NCBI GenBank assembly: GCA_905236255.1
Contig: CAJOPK010000217.1
Location: forward strand, 1 to 7,010
Source of the DNA: an uncultured Selenomonadaceae bacterium
Lineage (GTDB): Bacteria > Bacillota > Negativicutes > Selenomonadales > Selenomonadaceae
Direction of reading: 5' to 3'
Length of the DNA: 7,010 nt
The position numbers and the translations under genes are program-made. Every line of letters begins with the position of its first letter. Within the stretch, counting starts at the first letter, position 1. Positions 1-5,766 of the stretch are shown one piece after another. The notes under the pieces were generated by a model. It saw only the letters and a list, made by a program, of their open reading frames with translations. It was not told the origin of the DNA and did not search any database.

Positions 1-1
1 A

Positions 2-190
2 AACAGAGATAAAATTTTTGAAAGATTTTTCCGCGTGTCGGGTGAACAGATTGTCGATGATGTAAACGGCAGCGGTCTTGGTCTTTCCATAGCGAAATGG
101 ATTGCCGACAAGCACAACATAGAAATTGATGTTGACGGCGAACTCGGCAAAGGGACGGTCTTTATTTTAAGGATAGAAACAGCGGATTAA
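2..190 (+). CDS. Sensor histidine kinase, C-terminal end (partial, 5' end outside window)
   Basis: The first 62 codons visible end in TAA and encode the last part of a HATPase_c (GHKL) ATP-binding domain. Two landmarks are clear: an F-box-like IFERFFRV near the start and the G2 glycine motif GSGLGLSIAKWI about twenty residues later. A GELGKGTVFIL segment then closes the fold, as in classical membrane sensor kinases of two-component systems. The phosphoacceptor histidine, N box and any sensor or membrane segments lie upstream of the window, so signal and partner regulator cannot be read. It is convergent with the substrate-binding protein gene on the other strand. The family call is secure; the specificity is unknown. 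Confidence 0.9.
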   Translation, partial: NRDKIFERFFRVSGEQIVDDVNGSGLGLSIAKWIADKHNIEIDVDGELGKGTVFILRIETAD

Positions 191-203
191 TCCGGTCACC
201 GGA
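191..203. terminator. Short GC-rich inverted repeat just after the kinase stop; weak terminator candidate
   Basis: Directly after the kinase TAA is TCCGG-TCA-CCGGA, a 5-bp all-perfect stem with a 3-base loop, followed on the plus strand by CTTGCTTTAT. The stem is short and the T-run is interrupted, so an intrinsic terminator is only a weak possibility. The core CCGGTCACCGG recurs at 301-311, at the 3' end of the convergent substrate-binding gene, so it may simply be part of the duplicated segment. Confidence 0.25.
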
Positions 204-411
204 CTTGCTTTATCCGGTTGTCCAAAAATTCGCCGCGCCGCTTTTCGTCAAAAGTTCGGTTGTTGTCGAAAAGCAAAAGATTCCAAACGGCGGATTATCA
301 CCGGTCACCGGCAACCAACCGGACTTGCTTTACCCACTTGTCCAAAAATTCGCCGCGCTGCTTTTCGTCAAAAGTTTGATTGTTGTCGAAAAGCAAAAGA
401 TTCTTCCCGGC
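192..411. repeat. Imperfect direct repeat, 120-bp offset, spanning the 3' end of the substrate-binding gene
   Basis: Bases 201-283 match 321-403 at 77 of 83 positions without gaps, at an offset of exactly 120 bases (40 codons). Weaker similarity continues to 291/411 with a shared CGGC. On the other side both copies are preceded by CCGGTCACCGG (192-202 and 301-311), but the copy inside the intact gene carries 11 extra bases (312-322, CAACCAACCGG). Those bases sit between short ACCGG repeats, consistent with a slippage-type indel. Of the six substitutions, one is synonymous and five change the amino acid in the coding frame. Confidence 0.85.
196..297 (-). pseudogene. Remnant 3' end of a second substrate-binding-protein gene
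   Basis: Read on the minus strand just after the TGA of the substrate-binding gene, this stretch encodes a second version of its C-terminus: NLLLFDNNRTFDEKRRGEF, then LDNRIKQVR and TGA at 196-198. The intact gene has NLLLFDNNQTFDEKQRGEF, then LDKWVKQVR. The first codon after the intact gene's TGA is TAA, so the copy is not translated as an extension, and it has no start codon or ribosome-binding site of its own. It is most likely the stump of a lost tandem paralogue. A partial local duplication of the gene end is the alternative. Confidence 0.7.
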
Positions 412-1356
412 AAATGTCTTGTAAGCAAGCGTTCCCGGATTTGTCGGAATGAAATAAAATCCGTTGCTCCTGAGTGCAAGTTGTGCCTCGTCACTCAAAA
501 GCCAATCCGAAAAATTCGCCGCCGCACGAATTTTATCCGCATCTTTCGTCGAAATTCCCAAGCCGGTCAACATATAAGCCGTTCCGTCCGCCGGATAAAT
601 TATTTTCAGCGGATAGCCGTTTTGCAAATAGCGCAAAGTTTCACTTTCCACCGCAACCGAAACGTCAACTTCACCCATGCCCGCTTGACGAACCGGATTT
701 GAAAGGTAACGAGCATATTGAACTATTTTCGGATGCAAGCCGCTCAAAATTTGATAAGTCGCAACATCGCCGAATTGCCCGATCATTTGAAACATCAAAT
801 TTGCCGAAGCGTCCGCCGCAAGAAAATCCGTTATTCCGATTCTCACATTTTCGGCTTGCGAAAGTTTTTGCCAAGTGTCCGGAATATCCGCAACCTTGCG
901 CAAATAATCCTTGTTCGCACAAAAGACTATCGGATCGTACCAAAGACCCGTCCAACGATCATGTTCATCTTTGAAATTTTTGCCGACGGCATCATTTGAT
1001 TCCGAAACATTCGGCGTAAACAAATTTAAATCGGCGGCTCTTTTCAAAACATCTCCGTCCGTTAAAACGACATCGACTGTCTTTACAACCGTCGGATCTG
1101 AAACGGCATCATCTTGAACTTTCTGCAGAAGATCACCCGGAGCCATCGGAACAAAATTCACCCGTACATGAGTTTCTTTTTCGTAAGCGTCCGCCAAAAT
1201 CGAAACCGTTTCCGCCGGCAAAGTGGTATAAGCCGTCAATTCCGTGAGCGGGACGGCGGCAATTTTTTTGTCCGCGCCGACCGGGTAAGAAATGCCCGCA
1301 ACAGCCGCCGCCGCAATTATAAACACGGTCAAAATCAATATCGCATAACGCCGCAT
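298..1356 (-). CDS. Exported ABC-type substrate-binding protein (Fe3+/AfuA-like)
   Basis: This 352-residue protein looks like a periplasmic or surface solute-binding protein of the type-2 periplasmic-binding fold, closest in feel to the AfuA/Fbp ferric-iron group. It has an N-terminal MRRYAILILTVFIIAAAA signal/anchor segment (residues 1-23) with a possible signal-peptidase I site near VGA-D (28/29). There is no lipobox cysteine. The mature part opens with LTAYTTLPAETV and continues with a DVVLTDGDVL motif and a GLWYDPIVFCANKDYL segment, as in this family. I chose the ATG at 1356 because AGGAGG-like CCTCC (1364-1368, plus strand) sits 7 bases upstream; a start at 1377 would lack this. It lies 22 bases after the HIT gene and probably shares its promoter. 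No permease or ATPase gene is visible, so the substrate is unproven; the neighbouring sensor kinase could be functionally linked, but that is inference. Confidence 0.8.
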   Translation of the reverse strand: MRRYAILILTVFIIAAAAVAGISYPVGADKKIAAVPLTELTAYTTLPAETVSILADAYEKETHVRVNFVPMAPGDLLQKVQDDAVSDPTVVKTVDVVLTDGDVLKRAADLNLFTPNVSESNDAVGKNFKDEHDRWTGLWYDPIVFCANKDYLRKVADIPDTWQKLSQAENVRIGITDFLAADASANLMFQMIGQFGDVATYQILSGLHPKIVQYARYLSNPVRQAGMGEVDVSVAVESETLRYLQNGYPLKIIYPADGTAYMLTGLGISTKDADKIRAAANFSDWLLSDEAQLALRSNGFYFIPTNPGTLAYKTFAGKNLLLFDNNQTFDEKQRGEFLDKWVKQVRLVAGDR

Positions 1357-1378
1357 ATTTTTTCCTCCGTCGCACAAA

Positions 1379-1726
1379 TCAGCCGGGCGGCCATGTCATT
1401 TTTCTGCCGCCGAGCAGGTGAACATGCAAATGATTGACGGTCTGCCCGCCGTCCTCCCCCGTGTTTATGACAAGGCGAAAACCTTTTTCGTCAAGGTTTA
1501 AATCTTTCGCAAGTTTCGGAATGACCTCCGTAAAAATATGCGCGGCAAGTCCCCGATCTTCCGAATTAAACTCAGCAACATTTTCGATATGTTTTTTGGG
1601 AACAATCAAAACGTGTTCCGGAGCCTGCGGCGAAAGATCGCGAAAAACCCGCACCGATTCATCTTCGTAAACGGTTTGGGATTGGATTTCGCCGTTTGCA
1701 ATTTTGCAAAAAATACAATCCGCCAT
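1379..1726 (-). CDS. HIT-family (HINT-type) nucleotide hydrolase/phosphoramidase-like protein
   Basis: This 115-residue protein is a full-length member of the histidine-triad HINT branch. Visible landmarks are an N-terminal zinc-type pair C4-C7 in MADCIFCKI, the segment APEHVLIVPKKHI, and the catalytic triad HLHVHLL with H99, H101 and H103. It ends with GGRKMTWPPG, the tail shared by HINT1-like proteins. Relatives are homodimeric cytosolic enzymes that hydrolyse nucleoside phosphoramidates or adenylated compounds through the central histidine; the physiological substrate in bacteria is usually unknown. The start is well set by AGGGAGG (1734-1740 on the plus strand), 7 bases before ATG, behind a near-consensus promoter. 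It is the first gene of a two-gene unit with the substrate-binding protein, a pairing with no obvious functional logic. Confidence 0.93.
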   Translation of the reverse strand: MADCIFCKIANGEIQSQTVYEDESVRVFRDLSPQAPEHVLIVPKKHIENVAEFNSEDRGLAAHIFTEVIPKLAKDLNLDEKGFRLVINTGEDGGQTVNHLHVHLLGGRKMTWPPG

Positions 1727-1781
1727 TTGATAACCTCCCTCAAATTTTTCAGTGGATTTTCAAATTTCAAAATCTGCCGGG

Positions 1782-1809
1782 ATTATAACACAAAAACCGA
1801 ATTGGTCAA
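1782..1809 (-). promoter_or_regulatory. Sigma-70/SigA-type promoter for the HIT gene
   Basis: On the minus strand, TTGACC (1804-1809) and a perfect TATAAT (1782-1787) are separated by 16 bases. The -10 box is preceded by TGT, giving an extended -10 (TGn). The start site would fall near 1775, leaving a leader of about 50 bases before the ATG at 1726. No operator-like palindrome stands out in the leader. The -35 box coincides with the outer tip of the transposon-like end next door. Confidence 0.8.
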
Positions 1810-1880
1810 CTACCCGCGACTAAAGTCACGATTATGAAACGCCCGTGCTTATATCTCCCGATTGAAATCGGGAGTTTTAC
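1803..1880. mobile_element. IS200/IS605-like element terminus (solo end, no transposase gene)
   Basis: This hairpin-rich stretch resembles the terminal regions of IS200/IS605 elements. On the plus strand it begins GTCAACTACCCGCGACTAAA, where the GACT-AA-AGTC stem, flanked by CG/CG pairs with one mismatch, parallels the typical subterminal ACTACCC...CTAAAG imperfect hairpin. It then continues to a second, perfect stem, CTCCCGAT-TGAA-ATCGGGAG (1855-1874). No tnpA or tnpB reading frame and no second end are visible, so it would be an orphan end or a small deletion remnant. Orientation and exact borders cannot be fixed from one copy. The call rests on remembered resemblance of the family ends plus the visible hairpins. 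Confidence 0.55.
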
Positions 1881-2075
1881 GGCATATTTTAAATAAACAT
1901 GCGCCGATTGCAATTCGCCGGATTTCGGTTCAAACTTCAAAACGTCGCGAAAAAACAACTCCAAAAATTTGCCGCCCTGCCCGTGACTGCCGGTCGGTGA
2001 AAGAAGTTCCGCAAGAAAACGACAAACGTCAACTTCACCGTGATTCAAACGCAATATACGAAAAATCTTGTTCAA
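1806..2075 (-). pseudogene. Fragment of a PD-(D/E)XK nuclease-family gene (PDDEXK_4-like N-terminus)
   Basis: Downstream of iorA an open frame encodes LNKIFRILRLNHGEVDVCR followed by FLAELLSPTGSHGQGGKFLE, which resembles the N-terminal part of PDDEXK_4 proteins (a short helix, then a segment like SxFLAxLLxPxGSHGxGxxFL). The similarity fades after AHVYLKYA. The remaining codons run straight into the hairpin-rich element end and stop at 1806-1808, so the nuclease core (the D and ExK residues and everything after) is missing. The only plausible in-frame start is TTG at 2075, without a convincing ribosome-binding site; the frame is open upstream into the iorA 3' end only as a shadow. I read it as a truncated, probably non-functional gene fragment. 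Intact relatives are usually accessory or defence-associated proteins of poorly known function. Confidence 0.6.
1855..1874. repeat. Perfect 8-bp-stem hairpin (CTCCCGAT / ATCGGGAG, 4-base loop)
   Basis: CTCCCGAT and ATCGGGAG flank the loop TGAA (TTCA on the minus strand). On the plus strand only TTTTAC follows, and on the minus strand ATATAAG, so neither side has the long U-tract of a normal intrinsic terminator. It fits better as a structural hairpin of the transposon-like end, though it could slow or partly end transcription coming from iorA. Confidence 0.7.
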
Positions 2076-2112
2076 TTTTTCCGAAATCGTTTTTACAAAA
2101 GTCAGGCATGAT

Positions 2113-3846
2113 TTAATTGCCGGTGCTTTCAAATGCTTTTTTCGGGCAAAGTTGACCGCAAACTCCGCAACCGACGCATTGAGTTGTATCGACAACGGCT
2201 TTTCCGTTTTTCATTGAAATTGCCGGGCAACCGATTTTCATGCAGGACTTGCATCCGATACATTTTTCGGAATTTACCCGCAAAGGTGCTTTGTGTTGGA
2301 CATTTTTCAGCAAAGCACAGGGTCTGCGCGAAATTATTACGGAAACTTCATCGGCGGCAAGTTCTTCCTTCAAAGCGGCATCACATTCAGCCAAATTATA
2401 TGGATCGACAACACGAACGCGGTTTATCCCCATTGCGCGGCAAAGTGCCTCAAGATTTATCTGCCCGGCGGGATCGCCCTTGATATTTTTTCCGGTCAAA
2501 GGATTTTGCTGATGCCCGGTCATTCCGGTTATCGAATTGTCCAAAACAATTATCGTCGAATTTGATTGATTGTAAGCAACATTTGCAAGCCCGGTCATTC
2601 CGGAGTGCATGAAAGTCGAATCGCCGATAACGGCAACGGTTTTTCCTTCACTTTCTTTGCCGAGAATTTTGTTGAATCCGTGAGTTGCTCCGATTGAGGC
2701 ACCCATGCACAAAGTCATTTCGATTGCGCCGAGAGGAGGAACCGCTCCCAAAGTATAACAGCCTATATCGCCGAGAACGGTACATTTTCTCTTTTTCAGG
2801 GAATGGAACATTCCGCGATGAGGACAGCCGGCACACATTACCGGAGGACGCGGCGGAATTTTGTCGTCAAGCGTCAAACTTTCCGAAATTTCTCTGCCGA
2901 AAGCCTTTGCAATTATATTCGGTGAAAATTCGTCAATTCGCGGCAAAATGTCACTGCCGGAAACTTCCAAGCCCAAAGACTTTACATGATTTTCGATAAT
3001 CGGATCGAGTTCTTCGACAACATAAAGTTTTTTGACTTTCGACGCAAAATCTTTAATCAAATTCACAGGCAAAGGATTTGTCATTCCAAGTTTCAAAACG
3101 CTTGCACTTTCGCCGAAAACTTCTTTGACGTATTGATAACAGCTTGATGCGGTAATTATTCCGATTTCGCCGGAAGAAAATTCGACGCGGTTTATTTCTG
3201 AAGTTTCGGCGTATTGAACCAATTTTTTTGTGCGCTCTTCAACAATCGGGTGACGCTTTTTTGCATTTCCCGGCATCATTACATATTTTGCAATATCTTT
3301 GACATAATCTTTTTTATGTTCTTCCCTTTCACCGAGTTCAACCGGAGATTGAGAATGTGCGACGCGGGTACACATTTTGATTATAACCGGCGTGTCGTAT
3401 TCTTCCGAAATTTCGTAGGCAAGTTTTGTAAATTTAAGTGCTTCGGCGGAATCGGAAGGCTCAAGCATGGGAACTTTCGCGGCAATCGCATGATGACGGC
3501 TGTCCTGTTCGTTTTGGGAAGAATGCATGCCGGGATCGTCCGCAACGACAATTACAAATCCGGCATTTACTCCGGTGTAAGACATTGTGTAAAGGGGATC
3601 CGCCGCAACATTTAAACCGACGTGTTTTTGGGCGCAAAAAGCCCGTCTGCCGGCAAGCGACGCGCCGAAAGCCGATTCCATTGCGACTTTTTCGTTCGGT
3701 GCCCATTCCGTGTAAACTTCGTCAAATTTTGTGACTTCTTCGGTAATTTCGGTACTCGGTGTACCCGGATAACTTGAAACAAAACAAACTCCCGCTTCAT
3801 AAAGTCCGCGCGCTATCGCTTTGTTTCCCAACATCAACTCTTTCAT
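2113..3846 (-). CDS. iorA: Indolepyruvate:ferredoxin oxidoreductase, alpha subunit
   Basis: This 577-residue protein has the full IorA layout. An N-terminal pyrimidine-binding half begins MKELMLGNKAIARGLYEAGV, with SSYPGTPSTEI at 24-34 and the conserved NEKVAMESAFGAS around E52. A central transferase/linker region follows. The C-terminal TPP-pyrophosphate half has CAGCPHRG (338-344) and GDS(408-410)...DN(436-437). Two [4Fe-4S] ferredoxin clusters close it: C529, C532, C535, C540 and C557, C560, C563, C567, each ending in CP. With IorB it oxidatively decarboxylates indolepyruvate and other aryl pyruvates to acyl-CoA, reducing ferredoxin, in the cytoplasm of anaerobes. The start lies 26 bases after hisF; its GGGGAG site (3858-3863) is 11 bases from the ATG, longer than its neighbours' spacing. 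Its usual partner iorB is not present downstream, where a nuclease fragment and transposon-like end occur instead. Confidence 0.96.
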   Translation of the reverse strand: MKELMLGNKAIARGLYEAGVCFVSSYPGTPSTEITEEVTKFDEVYTEWAPNEKVAMESAFGASLAGRRAFCAQKHVGLNVAADPLYTMSYTGVNAGFVIVVADDPGMHSSQNEQDSRHHAIAAKVPMLEPSDSAEALKFTKLAYEISEEYDTPVIIKMCTRVAHSQSPVELGEREEHKKDYVKDIAKYVMMPGNAKKRHPIVEERTKKLVQYAETSEINRVEFSSGEIGIITASSCYQYVKEVFGESASVLKLGMTNPLPVNLIKDFASKVKKLYVVEELDPIIENHVKSLGLEVSGSDILPRIDEFSPNIIAKAFGREISESLTLDDKIPPRPPVMCAGCPHRGMFHSLKKRKCTVLGDIGCYTLGAVPPLGAIEMTLCMGASIGATHGFNKILGKESEGKTVAVIGDSTFMHSGMTGLANVAYNQSNSTIIVLDNSITGMTGHQQNPLTGKNIKGDPAGQINLEALCRAMGINRVRVVDPYNLAECDAALKEELAADEVSVIISRRPCALLKNVQHKAPLRVNSEKCIGCKSCMKIGCPAISMKNGKAVVDTTQCVGCGVCGQLCPKKAFESTGN

Positions 3847-3872
3847 TTTTAAAACTGCTCCCCTTCATTGAT

Positions 3873-4631
3873 TCAAAATCTTACACTTACGCCTTTATTT
3901 TTTAAATACTCTTTAACTTGACGAATTGTATATTTGCCGTAATGAAAAACGGACGCGGCAAGAACCGCATCGGCTTTTCCTTCGGTCAAAACTTTGTAAA
4001 AGTGCTCAAGTTCACCGGCACCGCCCGACGCAATTACCGGAACATCGACCGCTTCCGCAACGGCGCGGGTAAGTTCAATATCGTAGCCGTCCTTTGTGCC
4101 GTCGGCATCCATACTTGTCAAAAGAATTTCGCCGGCTCCCAGATCGACAGCTTTTTTTACCCAATCGATACAGTCAAGTCCGGTCGGTTTTCTGCCGCCG
4201 TTCACATAAATTTCCCAACCGCCTGCGTCGCGTCTTTTTGCGTCAACGGCAAGTACGACACATTGACTTCCGAATTTTTGCGCGCCTTCCCGGATAATTT
4301 CGGGATTTTTGACTGCCGCGCTGTTGACGGAAATTTTATCCGCTCCCGCCTTCAACATCGCCCGCATATCATCAACGGTGCGAATACCGCCGCCGACGGT
4401 GAACGGGATAAAAACCTGTGCCGCGCAATTTCTTGCAACTTCAACCATAGTGCCGCGACCTTCATGAGAGGCGGTAATATCCAGAAATACAAGTTCGTCC
4501 GCCCGCTCAAAATCGTATCTTTTCGCAAGTTCGATCGGATCGCCGGCATCGCGCAGACCGACAAAATTTGTACCTTTGACCACGCGTCCGGCTTTTACGT
4601 CAAGGCAGGGGATAATTCTTTTAGTCAGCAT
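3873..4631 (-). CDS. hisF: Imidazole glycerol phosphate synthase, cyclase subunit HisF
   Basis: HisF is the (beta/alpha)8-barrel cyclase. With the glutaminase HisH it converts PRFAR and ammonia to imidazole glycerol phosphate and AICAR, linking histidine and purine synthesis. The sequence begins MLTKRIIPCLDVKAGRVVKG with catalytic Asp11, has the phosphate-binding FTVGGGIRTVDDM at 77-89, and the second catalytic residue Asp130 in VVLAVDAKR. The second phosphate site, ASGGAGELEHF, is near the end. With the ATG at 4631 it is 252 residues, the usual family length. That start is supported by GGAGG (4638-4642 on the plus strand) 6 bases upstream, inside hisA; an ATG five codons earlier would precede it awkwardly. 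The first 11 bases overlap the end of hisA, suggesting translational coupling. HisH is not in the window. Confidence 0.97.
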   Translation of the reverse strand: MLTKRIIPCLDVKAGRVVKGTNFVGLRDAGDPIELAKRYDFERADELVFLDITASHEGRGTMVEVARNCAAQVFIPFTVGGGIRTVDDMRAMLKAGADKISVNSAAVKNPEIIREGAQKFGSQCVVLAVDAKRRDAGGWEIYVNGGRKPTGLDCIDWVKKAVDLGAGEILLTSMDADGTKDGYDIELTRAVAEAVDVPVIASGGAGELEHFYKVLTEGKADAVLAASVFHYGKYTIRQVKEYLKNKGVSVRF

Positions 4632-5361
4632 CGCCCGCCTCCGCAATTTTCAAAGCCTCTTTTAAATCTATCGCGCCGGTATAAATCGCCTTGCCGAGAA
4701 TGATTCCGGAAACGCCGTCAATTTCCAAATCCTTCAAATATCTTATGTCATCAAGATTGCTTACTCCGCCGGACGCAATTACCGACAAACCGGACTTTGC
4801 AGCCATTTCCGCAAAAAATCTTACGTTCACGCCTTCCAAAGTCCCGTCGCGGGAAATATCCGTGCAGATAATTGTGCTGACCCCGCAATCGCCGATAACG
4901 TTTACAAGATCGACCGTTTTAATTTTGCTTGATTCTTCCCAGCCGTGAATCGCAACAAAACCGTCTTTTGAATCAATTCCGACGACAACGGCATCGCTTC
5001 CGAATTCTTCAACGGCTTCACGGACAAGCTCGGGATCTTCGGCAGCGACGCTTCCCAAAATTACGCGCCGCACTCCCATACCGATTAAATCGTAAATATC
5101 GTCCAAAGTTCTGATGCCGCCGCCGACTTCAACCGGAATGTCAACGGCTTCGATAATGTTCTTTATGACAAAAATATTCATCGGCGCACCTTCACGCGCA
5201 CCGTCAAGATCCACGACGTGCAAAAATTTTGCGCCTTCCTCTTGCCAATTCAAAGCGGCTTCGACCGGATCATCAAAAAAAACCGTTTCGTCGGCGAAAT
5301 TGCCTTGAGTGAGTCTGACACATTTGCCGCCGCGAATATCAATCGCCGGTAAAATTATCAT
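4621..5361 (-). CDS. hisA: ProFAR isomerase HisA
   Basis: HisA is the (beta/alpha)8-barrel Amadori isomerase that converts ProFAR to PRFAR, the step just before HisF. The 246-residue sequence is full length and starts MIILPAIDIRGGKCVRLTQG, with the catalytic base Asp8. It carries a phosphate-binding VEVGGGIRTLDDI at 78-89, the second catalytic Asp130 in VVVGIDSKDG, and a C-terminal ASGGVSNLDDI phosphate loop. GGAGG (5369-5373 on the plus strand) lies 7 bases before the ATG. The gene ends inside the start of hisF. It follows the unrecognised small gene by 43 bases. Confidence 0.97.
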   Translation of the reverse strand: MIILPAIDIRGGKCVRLTQGNFADETVFFDDPVEAALNWQEEGAKFLHVVDLDGAREGAPMNIFVIKNIIEAVDIPVEVGGGIRTLDDIYDLIGMGVRRVILGSVAAEDPELVREAVEEFGSDAVVVGIDSKDGFVAIHGWEESSKIKTVDLVNVIGDCGVSTIICTDISRDGTLEGVNVRFFAEMAAKSGLSVIASGGVSNLDDIRYLKDLEIDGVSGIILGKAIYTGAIDLKEALKIAEAGDAD

Positions 5362-5381
5362 GAAAATTCCTCCGTTCCGAA

Positions 5382-5408
5382 AATATATCCGATTTTAAAT
5401 TTTTTCAA
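5382..5408 (-). promoter_or_regulatory. Possible weak promoter before hisA
   Basis: On the minus strand, TTGAAA (5403-5408) and TATATT (5382-5387) are 15 bases apart; shifting the -35 box by one base (TTTGAA) gives 16. The start site would fall near 5375, leaving only about 14 bases of leader including the GGAGG site. The hisA gene may therefore be partly independent of the upstream STAS genes, but AT-rich sequence here makes a chance match easy. No T-box, leader-peptide histidine run or attenuator is visible. Confidence 0.3.
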
Positions 5409-5749
5409 AGTTCGATTTTATTTCCGTCCGAATCAATCGGATCAGTCAAAAGAAAGAGCGCGCTCAAATCAACGTGAAAAATTATCGTGTACTCGTCCTC
5501 AGAACCGGTTGCACCGTTAAATTTATTGCTGTAGAGAAGTGAGGCGGCATGACAATAATCATTGACTTGCGCTCCGAAAGCGTCCGTTTTTTTGCTGCAA
5601 ATCGGCTCCAAAAATTTGAAAATTGTACCGACCGGAAAATAACCTTCGACAAAAACCTTTTGCGGCAAAAAAATATTGTCCTCAACAAAAGGAATCGGAA
5701 CTTTGGATTTAAGCATAAGTCCTTCAAATTCAATATTTTTGATACTCAT
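5405..5749 (-). CDS. Hypothetical protein, 114 residues, unrecognised family
   Basis: I do not recognise this protein. From the ATG at 5749, which has GGAGG (5759-5763) 9 bases upstream, it is 114 residues. It appears cytosolic: there is no signal peptide and no membrane segment. The sequence is rich in hydrophobic and aromatic residues in strand-like stretches (KVFVEGYFPVGTIFKF, EYTIIFHVDLSALFLL) and ends in an acidic tail (DPIDSDGNKIEL). It contains two cysteines (C51 and C66), without a metal-binding spacing. A TTG start seven codons earlier would overlap the STAS stop but is less likely. Its position directly after a STAS gene, separated by only 17 bases, suggests co-expression, and an accessory role in the same signalling step is possible. 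That is inference from position alone. Confidence 0.75.
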   Translation of the reverse strand: MSIKNIEFEGLMLKSKVPIPFVEDNIFLPQKVFVEGYFPVGTIFKFLEPICSKKTDAFGAQVNDYCHAASLLYSNKFNGATGSEDEYTIIFHVDLSALFLLTDPIDSDGNKIEL

Positions 5750-5766
5750 AATTTCTGTCCTCCGAA

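Noticed and set aside
192..403. Repeats at 201-283 and 321-403 as a CRISPR-like or regulatory array
   Set aside because: There are only two long imperfect copies, both encoding the same protein C-terminus; this is gene duplication, not an array.
205..702. Plus-strand open frame of 165 codons over the repeat and the binding-protein gene
   Set aside because: It is antisense to a well-supported gene, has no ribosome-binding site, and its apparent internal repeat is just the 120-base DNA repeat read on the other strand.
1357..1377. Longer start for the substrate-binding protein (MCDGGKN extension)
   Set aside because: The GGAGG site lies within the extension; starting at 1356 gives a proper signal-peptide N-terminus and ideal spacing.
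1855..1880. Intrinsic terminator for iorA
   Set aside because: The hairpin is strong, but on the iorA transcript strand it is followed by ATATAAG rather than a U-tract; it fits better as part of the transposon-like end.
2041..2112. Short ATG frame beginning MPDFCKNDFGK just after iorA
   Set aside because: It stops after 24 codons and lacks a ribosome-binding site. It might be a frameshifted start of the nuclease fragment, but the evidence is too thin to call.
4632..4646. Upstream hisF start giving an MRRRA extension
   Set aside because: The ribosome-binding site GGAGG lies at 4638-4642, inside that extension, and the ATG at 4631 gives the normal MLTKRIIPCLD start.
3918..4703. Plus-strand open frame of 261 codons across hisF
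   Set aside because: It lies wholly antisense to hisF and the hisA end, and its protein has no recognisable family; it arises from the codon composition of hisF.
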